Shown: positions 1-5,706, numbered from the stretch's first letter. The stretch: 5,732 bases of DNA from Phycisphaerae bacterium (GCA_030610965.1 JAUWQU010000297.1:1-5732), one strand, 5' to 3'. Notes: a model not told the origin generated them from the letters alone. Numbers and translations: made by a program.

Positions 1-3
1 CTG

Positions 4-129
4 AAATCCCAAATCTCAAATCTGAAATCCCAAATCTGAAATCCCAAGTCCCAAATCTGAAATCCCAAATCTCAAATCTGAAATCCCAAATCCCACATCT
101 CAAATCTCAAATCTCAAATCCCAAGTCCT
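4..129. repeat. Tandem array of 18 heptamers, consensus AAATCYS
   Basis: Eighteen consecutive 7-base units can be read from position 4 to 129 without a single insertion or deletion. Almost all are AAATCCC, AAATCTC or AAATCTG; exceptions are AAGTCCC (unit 7), ACATCTC (unit 14) and AAGTCCT (unit 18). Variation is concentrated at unit positions 6 and 7. The array lies just downstream of hisH, which is read leftwards, and the window edge cuts it, so it may continue. A further pair of related-length words, AGCTCTA and AGCTCAA on the minus strand (133-146), overlaps the hisH stop codon. No open frame or RNA gene is supported here. Function is unknown. Confidence 0.95.
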
Positions 130-138
130 TGCTTGAGC

Positions 139-762
139 TTAGAGCTTGACGAAGTTCTCCAGGAGCCTCAGGCCCACGGTCTGGCTCTTTTCGGGGTGGA
201 ACTGGGTGGCGAAGATGTTGTCCTTCCAGACCGAGGATACGAACTCCAGGCCGTAGTCGGTTGTCGTGGCGATGACTGTCTCATCGTCCGGCACGACGTG
301 GTAGCTATGGGCGAAGTATACGTACGCGCCGTCGTCGATGCCGTCGAGCATGGGGCAACTCGTGCGGCTGCGAAGCTGGTTCCAGCCCATGTGCGGTACG
401 CTGAGCCGATGGCCCGCAAGCTCGGCCGAACTGAAATCGAACCGCACGACCTTGCCCGGCAGGATGCCGAGCCCATCGTGCATGCCGTTTTCGCTGGAGG
501 TCTCGAAGAGCATCTGAAGGCCCAGGCAGAAGCCCAGGAACGGCATGCCTTCGGCGACGGCTTTTCGCAGCGGCTCGACCAGGTGCAGGGACCTCAGTTC
601 TTCTATGGCGTCTCCGAACGCGGCCACGCCGGGCAGCACGACCTTATCGGCGCGGGCGAACTGCTGCGGCGTTGTTATGAGCTGCGCGTCGGCGCCGACG
701 TGCTCCAGGGCCTTCTGCACGCTACGAAGGTTGCCGATGTCGTAATCAATTATGGCAATCAT
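139..762 (-). CDS. hisH: Imidazole glycerol phosphate synthase, glutamine amidotransferase subunit HisH
   Basis: HisH hydrolyses glutamine and passes ammonia to HisF, which makes imidazole glycerol phosphate and AICAR in histidine synthesis; it acts in the cytoplasm. The 207-residue product has the normal family length and is a complete class I glutamine amidotransferase. It opens with IDYDIGNLRSV, has the oxyanion-strand motif PGVAAFGDA (residues 44-52), the nucleophile elbow GFCLGLQ with Cys79, the HisH-typical PHMGWN (123-128), and the remaining triad residues His189 and Glu191 in FHPEKS. The ATG at 762 gives the family-typical N-terminus. No Shine-Dalgarno is visible; the AGGAGG nearby at 773-778 is on the opposite strand. 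hisA and hisF, frequent neighbours, are not in the window. The TAA stop lies inside a heptamer repeat word. Confidence 0.97.
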   Translation of the reverse strand: MIAIIDYDIGNLRSVQKALEHVGADAQLITTPQQFARADKVVLPGVAAFGDAIEELRSLHLVEPLRKAVAEGMPFLGFCLGLQMLFETSSENGMHDGLGILPGKVVRFDFSSAELAGHRLSVPHMGWNQLRSRTSCPMLDGIDDGAYVYFAHSYHVVPDDETVIATTTDYGLEFVSSVWKDNIFATQFHPEKSQTVGLRLLENFVKL

Positions 763-780
763 GTACGGCTCTAGGAGGAG

Positions 781-809
781 CTCTTAGGTCTTAGCTCTTA
801 GGTCTTAGG
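781..809. repeat. Short heptamer array, words CTCTTAG and GTCTTAG
   Basis: Four 7-base units alternate CTCTTAG and GTCTTAG on the plus strand from 781 to 808, followed by GG. The array sits 19 bases upstream of the hisH start. The same word CTCTTAG occurs in the opposite orientation in the second array at 874-901, so the two arrays are inverted relatives flanking about 65 bases of unique GC-rich DNA. No promoter or terminator is evident in that spacer. Confidence 0.85.
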
Positions 810-873
810 GCAAGGGATTCGCGGAGGCCGTTTGCGCCCGTGACTCGATAGCCGCCGGCCCCGACGGTGCGCC

Positions 874-901
874 CTATGAGCTATGAGCTATGAGCTAAGA
901 G
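874..901. repeat. Short heptamer array, word CTATGAG x3 then CTAAGAG
   Basis: Three exact copies of CTATGAG are followed by one CTAAGAG, in uninterrupted 7-base phase. On the minus strand these read CTCTTAG then CTCATAG three times, matching the word of the array at 781-808 in inverted orientation. It begins 19 bases past the stop codon of the OmpA-like gene. The 9-base segments AGCTCTTAG (779-787) and CTAAGAGCT (895-903) are exact inverted repeats. Confidence 0.88.
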
Positions 902-920
902 CTTTCTTCATGGCTGGCGG

Positions 921-1607
921 CTACTTGCGAACTACAAGGATCACGACCCGGCGGTTGCTGGTCTTGCCCGCCTTCGATGCGTTGGAGGCAACGAAGTGCG
1001 TCGCACCCATGCCGACCGTCTCGATCCGCTCGGCCGGGATGCCTTTGCTCCAGAGATACCGGGTGACCTCCATGGCGCGATTGGCTGAGAGGTCCAGGTT
1101 GTCCTTCCAGATGTTCTTGGTTTTCACGATGGGGTCGGAGTCGGTGTAGCCTATCACCCGCACGGCCAGGCCGGGGTACTTGCCCTTGAGCGTTGCGGCA
1201 ATGCTGCCGAGCCGGGTCCTGCCGCTGGATGTCAAGGTGGTCTTACCGGCGCTGAAGAGCACGTCGGTGCCGACTGTCTCGGTGTAGACGGTCGTTTCCG
1301 GGACGCCGCCGGGGATGCCGACGCCGGAGCCGCTGCCGAGCTTGGTCCGCAGTTCCTTGTTCTCGGTCTCAAGGGCCGTCAGTTGAAGGTCCTTGGCGTC
1401 CATCTGGCCCATGAGCTGGCTCTCGCGGACCCGGGCGCCGGCGAGCTGGCCGTTAACGTCCTTGTTCTTCTGCGCGAGTTCATTGTATTGCTGGGTGAGG
1501 GCCTGTATCTGCCTTTGTTCCTTGTCGCAGCAGCCCACGCACGCGATGCCAACGGCGATCAAGGCCAGGGACTTGACTGCCAGCCCGGAGTGGTTAGTCC
1601 GCTTCAT
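921..1607 (-). CDS. OmpA/MotB-like peptidoglycan-binding lipoprotein with coiled coil
   Basis: Predicted envelope lipoprotein that anchors to peptidoglycan. From the ATG at 1607 the product is 228 residues: a basic N-terminus (MKRTNH), a hydrophobic signal segment, and a lipobox-like IACVGC with candidate lipidated Cys26, directly followed by a second Cys27. Residues about 28-91 are Gln/Glu/Lys-rich and look like a coiled coil; a Gly/Ser/Pro linker (about 91-101) leads to a C-terminal OmpA-family domain. That domain shows GYTDSDPI with Asp156, LSANRAMEVTRYL with Arg177, and a closing SNRRVVI; Asp and Arg at these places bind diaminopimelate in the family. The DPI and NRRV pattern is closer to MotB-type domains than to OmpA itself. 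A longer frame opens at 1709, but the strong ribosome site and the signal peptide favour 1607. The exact partner is unknown. Confidence 0.85.
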   Translation of the reverse strand: MKRTNHSGLAVKSLALIAVGIACVGCCDKEQRQIQALTQQYNELAQKNKDVNGQLAGARVRESQLMGQMDAKDLQLTALETENKELRTKLGSGSGVGIPGGVPETTVYTETVGTDVLFSAGKTTLTSSGRTRLGSIAATLKGKYPGLAVRVIGYTDSDPIVKTKNIWKDNLDLSANRAMEVTRYLWSKGIPAERIETVGMGATHFVASNASKAGKTSNRRVVILVVRK

Positions 1608-1613
1608 AGCTCT

Positions 1614-1620
1614 CTCCTTT
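1614..1620 (-). promoter_or_regulatory. Shine-Dalgarno deciding the lipoprotein start
   Basis: The minus strand reads AAAGGAG here, six bases before the ATG at 1607. It is the best ribosome site in the window and settles the start in favour of the residue that begins the signal peptide, rather than the in-frame upstream ATG at 1709. Confidence 0.85.
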
Positions 1621-1626
1621 GCTTTC

Positions 1627-1650
1627 AAAAAAGCAGCCCAGAGTTGCTGC
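1627..1650 (-). terminator. Hairpin plus T-tract in the lipoprotein leader (terminator or attenuator)
   Basis: Read on the minus strand, GCAGC (1650-1646) and GCTGC (1637-1633) form a five-pair stem around an eight-base loop, followed at once by six T (1632-1627). This is the form of a weak intrinsic terminator. It could end the transcript of the prepilin peptidase/membrane protein pair, or act as an attenuator if the lipoprotein promoter lies upstream of it. The stem is short, so confidence is limited. Confidence 0.35.
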
Positions 1651-1662
1651 CGCCGGAAGACA

Positions 1663-1671
1663 ATAATAGCA
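1663..1671 (-). promoter_or_regulatory. Possible extended -10 promoter for the lipoprotein gene
   Basis: The minus strand reads TGCTATTAT, matching the extended -10 form TGnTATAAT at all but one base. It would start transcription about 49 bases before the ATG at 1607. No convincing -35 was found at 16-18 bases, which is tolerated for extended -10 promoters. The hairpin at 1627-1650 would then lie in the transcript, which weakens the case or implies attenuation. Confidence 0.3.
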
Positions 1672-1752
1672 GCCCATGCAGATGATAACAGCCTGCGGAC
1701 GAATTTCACGCAAATTGGCGTTTTTTGCCGGCCCAGACTCCGCCGCGGCGGG

Positions 1753-2055
1753 CTACTGCTCGTCGTCCGACTCCTTCGCGGCCGACTGTGCGACGTCCTG
1801 CATGTCAGTGGGCGGATGTTGGCGACGGACCTTCCAAAGTATACGCACTCCGCGGGCCAGCAGCCTTATCAGCCAGAACGCCACGACTCCGCCGACCGCT
1901 GAGGCCAGCACCAGCCATATCGTCCGTGGCTTGACCTCCGGCCCGAAGGCGCTGACTTCGCTCACGCCGCCCCACTGAAGTGCCACAAAGATCAGTGCGG
2001 CCAGCAGCCCCAGGCCGCTGAAGATGGTGTACACATATCCCTTGAAGTTTTCCAT
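1753..2055 (-). CDS. Small two-helix membrane protein, LapA/DUF1049-like
   Basis: A 100-residue inner-membrane protein. Helix one spans about residues 8-28, ending in FVALQW; a short outer loop contains VSEVSAFG; helix two spans about 45-63. It is followed by a strongly basic segment (Arg64, Arg68, Arg71, Lys75, Arg77, Arg78) and an acidic polar tail, so both ends should be cytoplasmic. The layout of helix, short loop, Gly-containing helix and Arg-rich tail resembles the LapA (DUF1049) family, but I cannot confirm the assignment by eye. The start ATG at 2055 lies 14 bases after the prepilin peptidase stop, with a weak GAGG ribosome site inside that gap, which suggests a shared transcript. A function in pilus biogenesis is possible by position only. 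Confidence 0.7.
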   Translation of the reverse strand: MENFKGYVYTIFSGLGLLAALIFVALQWGGVSEVSAFGPEVKPRTIWLVLASAVGGVVAFWLIRLLARGVRILWKVRRQHPPTDMQDVAQSAAKESDDEQ

Positions 2056-2069
2056 GTTCGCCTCGCGTT

Positions 2070-3329
2070 TCAGCCGCCGCTCAACATGCTCAGAACCTCT
2101 GTGTACGGATTAAGCAACTCAATCAGGTAATCATAGAACAGCACGGTAACAAATGCCCCGGCCGCGAGCCATGGGCCGTAGGGCAGCTCGCGCTGCTTTC
2201 GCGTCAGGAAGACCGTCATCGCCCACGCGAGTGCGAGGAAGGCGGCCAGGAAAAATGCTATGGAGGGCACGACCCATCCGCAAACCGCTCCCACTGCTGC
2301 CAGGATGTGGACGTCTCCGAGGCCCATTGCCTCCCGGCCGAAGCCGAGCGTGCCGAAGATGCGGAACGCCCATATCCAGAGCCCGCCGATGAGATATCCG
2401 AACATCGCGGCCAGGACGGCCGTCAGGTGCGGGGCCCAGGCGTTTTGCGCGGGGTCGGTTAGGCCCAGCCAGGCCTCGCGGACGGGGGGGACCATTGTCA
2501 CCATCAGCCCGGCCGCGACTGCCAGGCCAATCGCGGGCGCCAGGAAGAGCACCTCGCGGAGTATCTCTCGCCGCGGCGAGACGCCGTGCTCCTTGCCGAA
2601 TGCGACGCTTCGGATCGGCGCCTGGGCTTTTGCGGGCTTGGCCGACTTCTTGTCCTTGCGGGCTTTTTTGCCCTTGCCCTTGCCGGCCTTGCCCTTGGGC
2701 TTGGCTGTCGGCTCGACTACAGGCCGATCGTCGGCGTCCAGGAAGCTTCGCTGGACAAAGCCGTAGTGGACCAGCAGCATCGCGACGCCCAGCCCGACTA
2801 AGGCCGCCAGGGCCATCGCGCCCGCGGTCGGCGAGACCGCCGCCAGGAAACGCTCCGGCGGGGGCGAAGCGCCCGCGCAGATGAGCCCCACCAGCGAGGC
2901 CAGCCAGCAGACCTCAAGCGGGATGAGCCAGCTTTCGATGTCGATCAGGCTGCACGCGAGCAGGCCGCAGAACAGCACCGCGTGGGCCAGGAACATCGGC
3001 CAGGTCTCGCGGATGTCGCCCGCGCCGCTGCGCAACTGGATAATGTAGAACCACACGAACATCCCGCAGACTATCACCGCCGTGACGGCCTCGACCAGCA
3101 GATACCGCGGCGAGATCGGCGCCTTGCAGTGACGGCATCGCGCGCGAAGCACGATCCAACTCAGTAGGGGGATATTGTCATACCACGCGATGGCCCGGCC
3201 GCACGATGGGCAATGGCTGCCCGGGAAAACAATGCTCTCCCCGCGCGGCAGCCGCCAGATGACGACGTTGAGAAAGCTCCCCACGCATGCGCCGAAGGCA
3301 AACAGGAATATGACCAGGATAACTTCCAT
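2070..3329 (-). CDS. Type IV prepilin peptidase (A24 family) with enlarged central loop
   Basis: An inner-membrane aspartyl protease that cleaves and N-methylates type IV pilin-like precursors (PilD/PulO type). From the ATG at 3329 the product is 419 residues. It opens with a hydrophobic helix ending GSFLNVVIWRLPRGES, then the zinc-binding pairs CPSC (Cys40, Cys43) and CRHC (Cys65, Cys68), with DNIPLLSW between them and ISPRYLLVE after. Catalytic aspartates are Asp130 in SLIDIESWLIP and Asp339 in the GLGD motif. About eight or nine membrane helices are visible. Usual family members are about 250-290 residues; here some 130 extra residues lie between helices five and seven, including a Lys/Ala/Gly-rich low-complexity stretch at about 208-237. 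A TTG start at 3368 is possible, but it adds a poor N-terminus. No clear Shine-Dalgarno is seen. No pilin genes are nearby. Confidence 0.95.
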   Translation of the reverse strand: MEVILVIFLFAFGACVGSFLNVVIWRLPRGESIVFPGSHCPSCGRAIAWYDNIPLLSWIVLRARCRHCKAPISPRYLLVEAVTAVIVCGMFVWFYIIQLRSGAGDIRETWPMFLAHAVLFCGLLACSLIDIESWLIPLEVCWLASLVGLICAGASPPPERFLAAVSPTAGAMALAALVGLGVAMLLVHYGFVQRSFLDADDRPVVEPTAKPKGKAGKGKGKKARKDKKSAKPAKAQAPIRSVAFGKEHGVSPRREILREVLFLAPAIGLAVAAGLMVTMVPPVREAWLGLTDPAQNAWAPHLTAVLAAMFGYLIGGLWIWAFRIFGTLGFGREAMGLGDVHILAAVGAVCGWVVPSIAFFLAAFLALAWAMTVFLTRKQRELPYGPWLAAGAFVTVLFYDYLIELLNPYTEVLSMLSGG

Positions 3330-3444
3330 GTTGTCGCGGACAGTACCGCGCGGCCGGGGTGTTTGCAAGCTGCGGTGCGCGTAGCTGACTTTCAGCGAAG
3401 GACCGGGAATAAGCCAGCCCGCCGCTATCCCTTATGCACCGAGC

Positions 3445-3518
3445 AACAGGCAATGACCAAGCCACAAGCACCAAATTACAAACAATGACCAAATCACAAG
3501 CAGCAAGGACCAAACAAG
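3445..3518. repeat. Degenerate AAnnnnC heptamer array, forward orientation
   Basis: Ten 7-base units of form AAnnnnC (for example AATGACC, AAGCACC, AAATCAC, AAGGACC; the last, AAACAAG, ends in G) are read on the plus strand with one four-base unit AAAC (3480-3483) interposed. Because of that tetramer, a 32-base segment repeats at 3451 and 3483 with 25 of 32 positions equal. The array lies upstream of the prepilin peptidase, inside the 337-base gap 3330-3666. I see no clear promoter or RNA in the rest of that gap (3330-3444). Confidence 0.8.
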
Positions 3519-3558
3519 GACTTGTGGCCATTCAGTTCCAATAAGGTCTTCCGGTTTT

Positions 3559-3651
3559 GAGAATTGCTGTTTTGCCGTTTGGAATTTGTTTGTTATTTGG
3601 TGCTTATGATTTGGTCCTTGTTTGTTCGATGGTGCTTGTTATTTGGGTTTT
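3559..3651. repeat. Degenerate heptamer array, inverted copy of 3445-3518
   Basis: On the minus strand this is the same family: AAnnnnC-type words such as AAGCACC (twice), AAATAAC (twice), AAGGACC and AAATTCC, with the tetramer AAAC twice (3620-3623 and 3588-3591) and one eight-base unit. It starts 15 bases after the argG stop. A 20-base piece at 3586-3605 matches 3466-3485 in inverted orientation at 19 positions, so the two arrays face each other across 40 unique bases and could pair in a transcript. Confidence 0.8.
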
Positions 3652-3666
3652 ATCGCCCCGCGGACC

Positions 3667-4872
3667 TTACACCTTCCCTCGGCCTTTCATTTGCAGGCCG
3701 AAGAGTCGGATGAAGCCAGTCGCGTCGGCGGGCGTGTACTCCGAACCCATGGTGAAGCTGGCCAGCTTGCTGGAGTAGAGGCTCTTGGGCGACTCGATGC
3801 TTGCCGTCCGCGCCTGGCCCTTGAACAGTTGCACCCGTACGGAGCCGGTCACGTTTTTCTGCGTCGAAGCGACGAACGCGTCCAGCGCGTGGCGCAGCGG
3901 GCAGAACCACTGGCCGTTGTAGACCATGTCGGCGTACTTCAGCGCGACTTGCTGCTTGTAGTGCAGCGTCTCGCGATCGAGCGTGACCGATTCGAGCGAT
4001 TGGTGGGCATGGTAGAGGATCGTCCCGCCGGGCGTCTCGTAGGCGCCGCGGCTCTTGATGCCCACCAGGCGGTTCTCGACGAGGTCCACCTGCCCGACCG
4101 CGTGCTTGCCGCCGATGGCGTTGAGCCTGGCGATCAGTTCGTGACCGGCAAGGCGCACGCCGTCCAGCGCCACGGGCCGGCCCTGCTTGAAGTCGATCTG
4201 CACCGTCGCCGGGGTGTTTGGCGCCTTGCGGAGCGGCGCGGACATCACCCACAGATCGTCGGCGGGCATGTTGGTCAGCTCCTCGAGGTCCGCGCCCTCG
4301 TGCGAGATGTGCCAGAGGTTGCGGTCCCGGGAGTAGATCTTCTTCTTGGACTGCTGGATCGGGATCTTGCGGGCCTTTGCGTACTCGATGGCCGCCTCCC
4401 GGCTGGTAAGCTCGAACGACGGGTCCTTCCACGGGGCGACGATCTTGAGCTTGGGCGCAAGGGCCATGAAGGTGAGCTCGAAGCGGACCTGGTCGTTGCC
4501 CTTGCCGGTCGCGCCGTGGCTGACGGCGTCGGCCTTTTCCTTAAGAGCGACCTCGACCTGGGCCTTGGCGATCAGCGGGCGGGCTATGGACGTGCCCAGC
4601 AGGTAGACGTTTTCATACATCGCCCCGGCCATCATCATGGGGAAGCAGTACTGCTCGGCGAACTCCTTGCGGAGATCCTTGACGATGCACTTGCTGGCGC
4701 CGCTGGCCAGGGCCTTTTCCTCGATGCCGTCGAGCTCCCCGGCGCCCTGGCCGACGTCGGCAGCCATCGCGATGACCTCGCAGCCGTACTTCTCCTTCAG
4801 CCAGGGCAGGATCACCGAAGTGTCCAACCCGCCGGAGTACGCCAGCACGATCTTCTTTATTCTGTCCGCCAT
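3667..4872 (-). CDS. argG: Argininosuccinate synthase
   Basis: Cytoplasmic enzyme that joins citrulline and aspartate using ATP to give argininosuccinate, the penultimate step of arginine synthesis. The 401-residue product has the usual family length. Key motifs are intact: the ATP-binding PP-loop AYSGGLDTSV (residues 11-20), AADVGQG (37-43), GTSIARPLIAK (93-103), the nucleotide/substrate motif HGATGKGNDQVRFE (119-132), YSRDRNLWHISHEG (180-193) and VENRLVGIKSRGAYETPGGTIL (265-286, shared by the family). The ATG at 4872 is chosen because an AGGAG lies eight bases upstream and the protein starts as family members do; the open frame upstream to 5040 has no such support. argH and argF are not in the window, so the gene appears to stand alone, 109 bases after the transposase. 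Confidence 0.98.
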   Translation of the reverse strand: MADRIKKIVLAYSGGLDTSVILPWLKEKYGCEVIAMAADVGQGAGELDGIEEKALASGASKCIVKDLRKEFAEQYCFPMMMAGAMYENVYLLGTSIARPLIAKAQVEVALKEKADAVSHGATGKGNDQVRFELTFMALAPKLKIVAPWKDPSFELTSREAAIEYAKARKIPIQQSKKKIYSRDRNLWHISHEGADLEELTNMPADDLWVMSAPLRKAPNTPATVQIDFKQGRPVALDGVRLAGHELIARLNAIGGKHAVGQVDLVENRLVGIKSRGAYETPGGTILYHAHQSLESVTLDRETLHYKQQVALKYADMVYNGQWFCPLRHALDAFVASTQKNVTGSVRVQLFKGQARTASIESPKSLYSSKLASFTMGSEYTPADATGFIRLFGLQMKGRGKV

Positions 4873-4880
4873 GAGTATTG

Positions 4881-4885
4881 CTCCT
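4881..4885 (-). promoter_or_regulatory. Shine-Dalgarno of argG
   Basis: Minus-strand AGGAG with an eight-base spacer to the ATG at 4872. It supports this start over the longer open frame that runs upstream to 5040 and overlaps the end of the transposase gene. Confidence 0.8.
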
Positions 4886-4925
4886 GGATTGTAGCGCTCT
4901 ATCTCAGCCAATGACCAAGAGGCCC

Positions 4926-4953
4926 ATTGTACCCGCCCAAGAAACGCAGGCAA
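4926..4953 (-). promoter_or_regulatory. Possible sigma-70-type promoter of argG
   Basis: On the minus strand TTGCCT (4953-4948) and TACAAT (4931-4926) are separated by 16 bases, giving four and five matches to the -35 and -10 consensus. Transcription would begin near 4919, leaving a leader of about 46 bases before argG. A second TACAAT at 4893-4888 is too near the ribosome site to serve. No operator for an arginine repressor is recognisable. Confidence 0.35.
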
Positions 4954-4981
4954 GTAACCTTCGCCCATAGCGCTAAAGCCG

Positions 4982-5605
4982 TTACGGGTGCTTCGGTCGT
5001 CTGCGTTCTTGCTGGTACCGTTTGTAGGGCACGCCCTCAAGGAATGCGTTTAGTTCCAGGGCCCGGCGCAAGGCGGGTTCTAGTTGAAGATAGGCTCGTG
5101 TGTGGGGGTAGGCTTTCCCGTAGGATCGCAGTTTGTGACGGACGCTTTGTGTCAGGGTGTACTTGTACGCACGCCGGCACTGCTTTTCGTCGCGGATGCA
5201 GCCGTCGAAGTAATCTTGATGCCCGGGCTCGGACCAGAAGGGCGTGAGACGCTCGGGTAACAGGTCGTTGACAAGCTTGGCGGTCGAACCGTGCAGGCGC
5301 TGGATCATTCGCCCGAGCAGTTCGCCCTCGCCGCAGTAGCCCAGGATGTGATAGTGGTTGCTCATGAGCGAGACGACCCACGGGAAGAACCGAGCCTCGT
5401 TCGCGTAGTGCTCGAAGCGGTCCCAGAAGATCGCCTTTGCTTGCTCCGAGGCGAAGGCGGGGTATTTGTCGCGACAGCGGGCGGTGATGAAGTAGACCTG
5501 GTTGCTTACGTACCAGTGCTCGAAGCGGTGTTGACCTTTGAAGTTGTGAGCGGAGCGTGAGGATTTGCGGACGTACTTCTTGGGGCGGTGGGGTTGGTCT
5601 TTCAT
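4982..5605 (-). CDS. REP-associated tyrosine transposase (RAYT), IS200/Y1 family
   Basis: A single-strand DNA transposase of the HUH Y1 class; RAYTs are usually single-copy genes that mobilise or maintain short palindromic REP elements. From the ATG at 5605 the product is 207 residues. After a basic N-terminus it has YFITARCRDKYPAF, then the metal-binding HUH motif as MSNHYHIL (His84, His86), a GRMIQRLHGSTAK helix, FWSEPGHQDYF, and a helix AYKYTLTQSVRHKL whose Tyr149 aligns with the nucleophile of the usual YIxxNPVRAGL. The NP pair of that motif is replaced by QS here. A GTG start at 5671 would extend it by 22 residues but runs into the repeats upstream, so 5605 is preferred; its ribosome site (GGGGA) is weak. 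The gene appears intact, with no insertion-sequence ends recognised on the argG side. Confidence 0.88.
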   Translation of the reverse strand: MKDQPHRPKKYVRKSSRSAHNFKGQHRFEHWYVSNQVYFITARCRDKYPAFASEQAKAIFWDRFEHYANEARFFPWVVSLMSNHYHILGYCGEGELLGRMIQRLHGSTAKLVNDLLPERLTPFWSEPGHQDYFDGCIRDEKQCRRAYKYTLTQSVRHKLRSYGKAYPHTRAYLQLEPALRRALELNAFLEGVPYKRYQQERRRPKHP

Positions 5606-5655
5606 TGGGTTTCCCCGTGCGAAGGTCCCGTATTGTTCCCTATGCGAGATGCTTC

Positions 5656-5706
5656 CCTTCAGACCTCGCACTTGCTTCCCGAAGATCGAGGTCCTTCGGA
5701 CCTCGC
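5656..5706. repeat. Near-identical 14-base direct repeats with an inverted copy
   Basis: Two copies of a 14-base segment, at 5656-5669 and 5693-5706, differ at one base and are spaced by 37 bases. Most of the segment is repeated once more in inverted form at 5687-5699. On the minus strand the first copy can also fold, GCGAG pairing with CTCGC over 5644-5669. The cluster lies just upstream of the RAYT start. Confidence 0.7.

Noticed and set aside
1..129. CRISPR array
   Set aside because: Units are seven bases with no spacers between them, and no cas gene is present.
133..774. 213-residue plus-strand open frame over hisH
   Set aside because: It is antisense to a gene with all catalytic residues, has no family features, and arises from GC-rich codon use.
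773..778. AGGAGG near the hisH start
   Set aside because: It is on the plus strand, so it cannot serve hisH, and no plus-strand start follows at useful distance.
3330..3368. TTG start at 3368 for the prepilin peptidase
   Set aside because: It adds 13 polar residues before a normal family N-terminus that begins at the ATG at 3329.
3178..3531. 117-residue minus-strand frame with a hydrophobic, repetitive N-terminus
   Set aside because: Its N-terminus is a translation of the heptamer array and the rest overlaps the prepilin peptidase in another frame.
4888..4893. TACAAT as -10 box of argG
   Set aside because: A start from it would fall in the ribosome site, and the nearest -35-like sequence is 19 bases away.
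3622..4914. 430-residue plus-strand open frame over argG
   Set aside because: Long, but exactly antisense to a complete argG; composition is that of a mirror frame and it starts inside the heptamer array.
4968..4975. TAGCGCTA palindrome downstream of the RAYT as a matching transposon end
   Set aside because: An eight-base palindrome is common by chance and shares no arm with the hairpins upstream of the RAYT.
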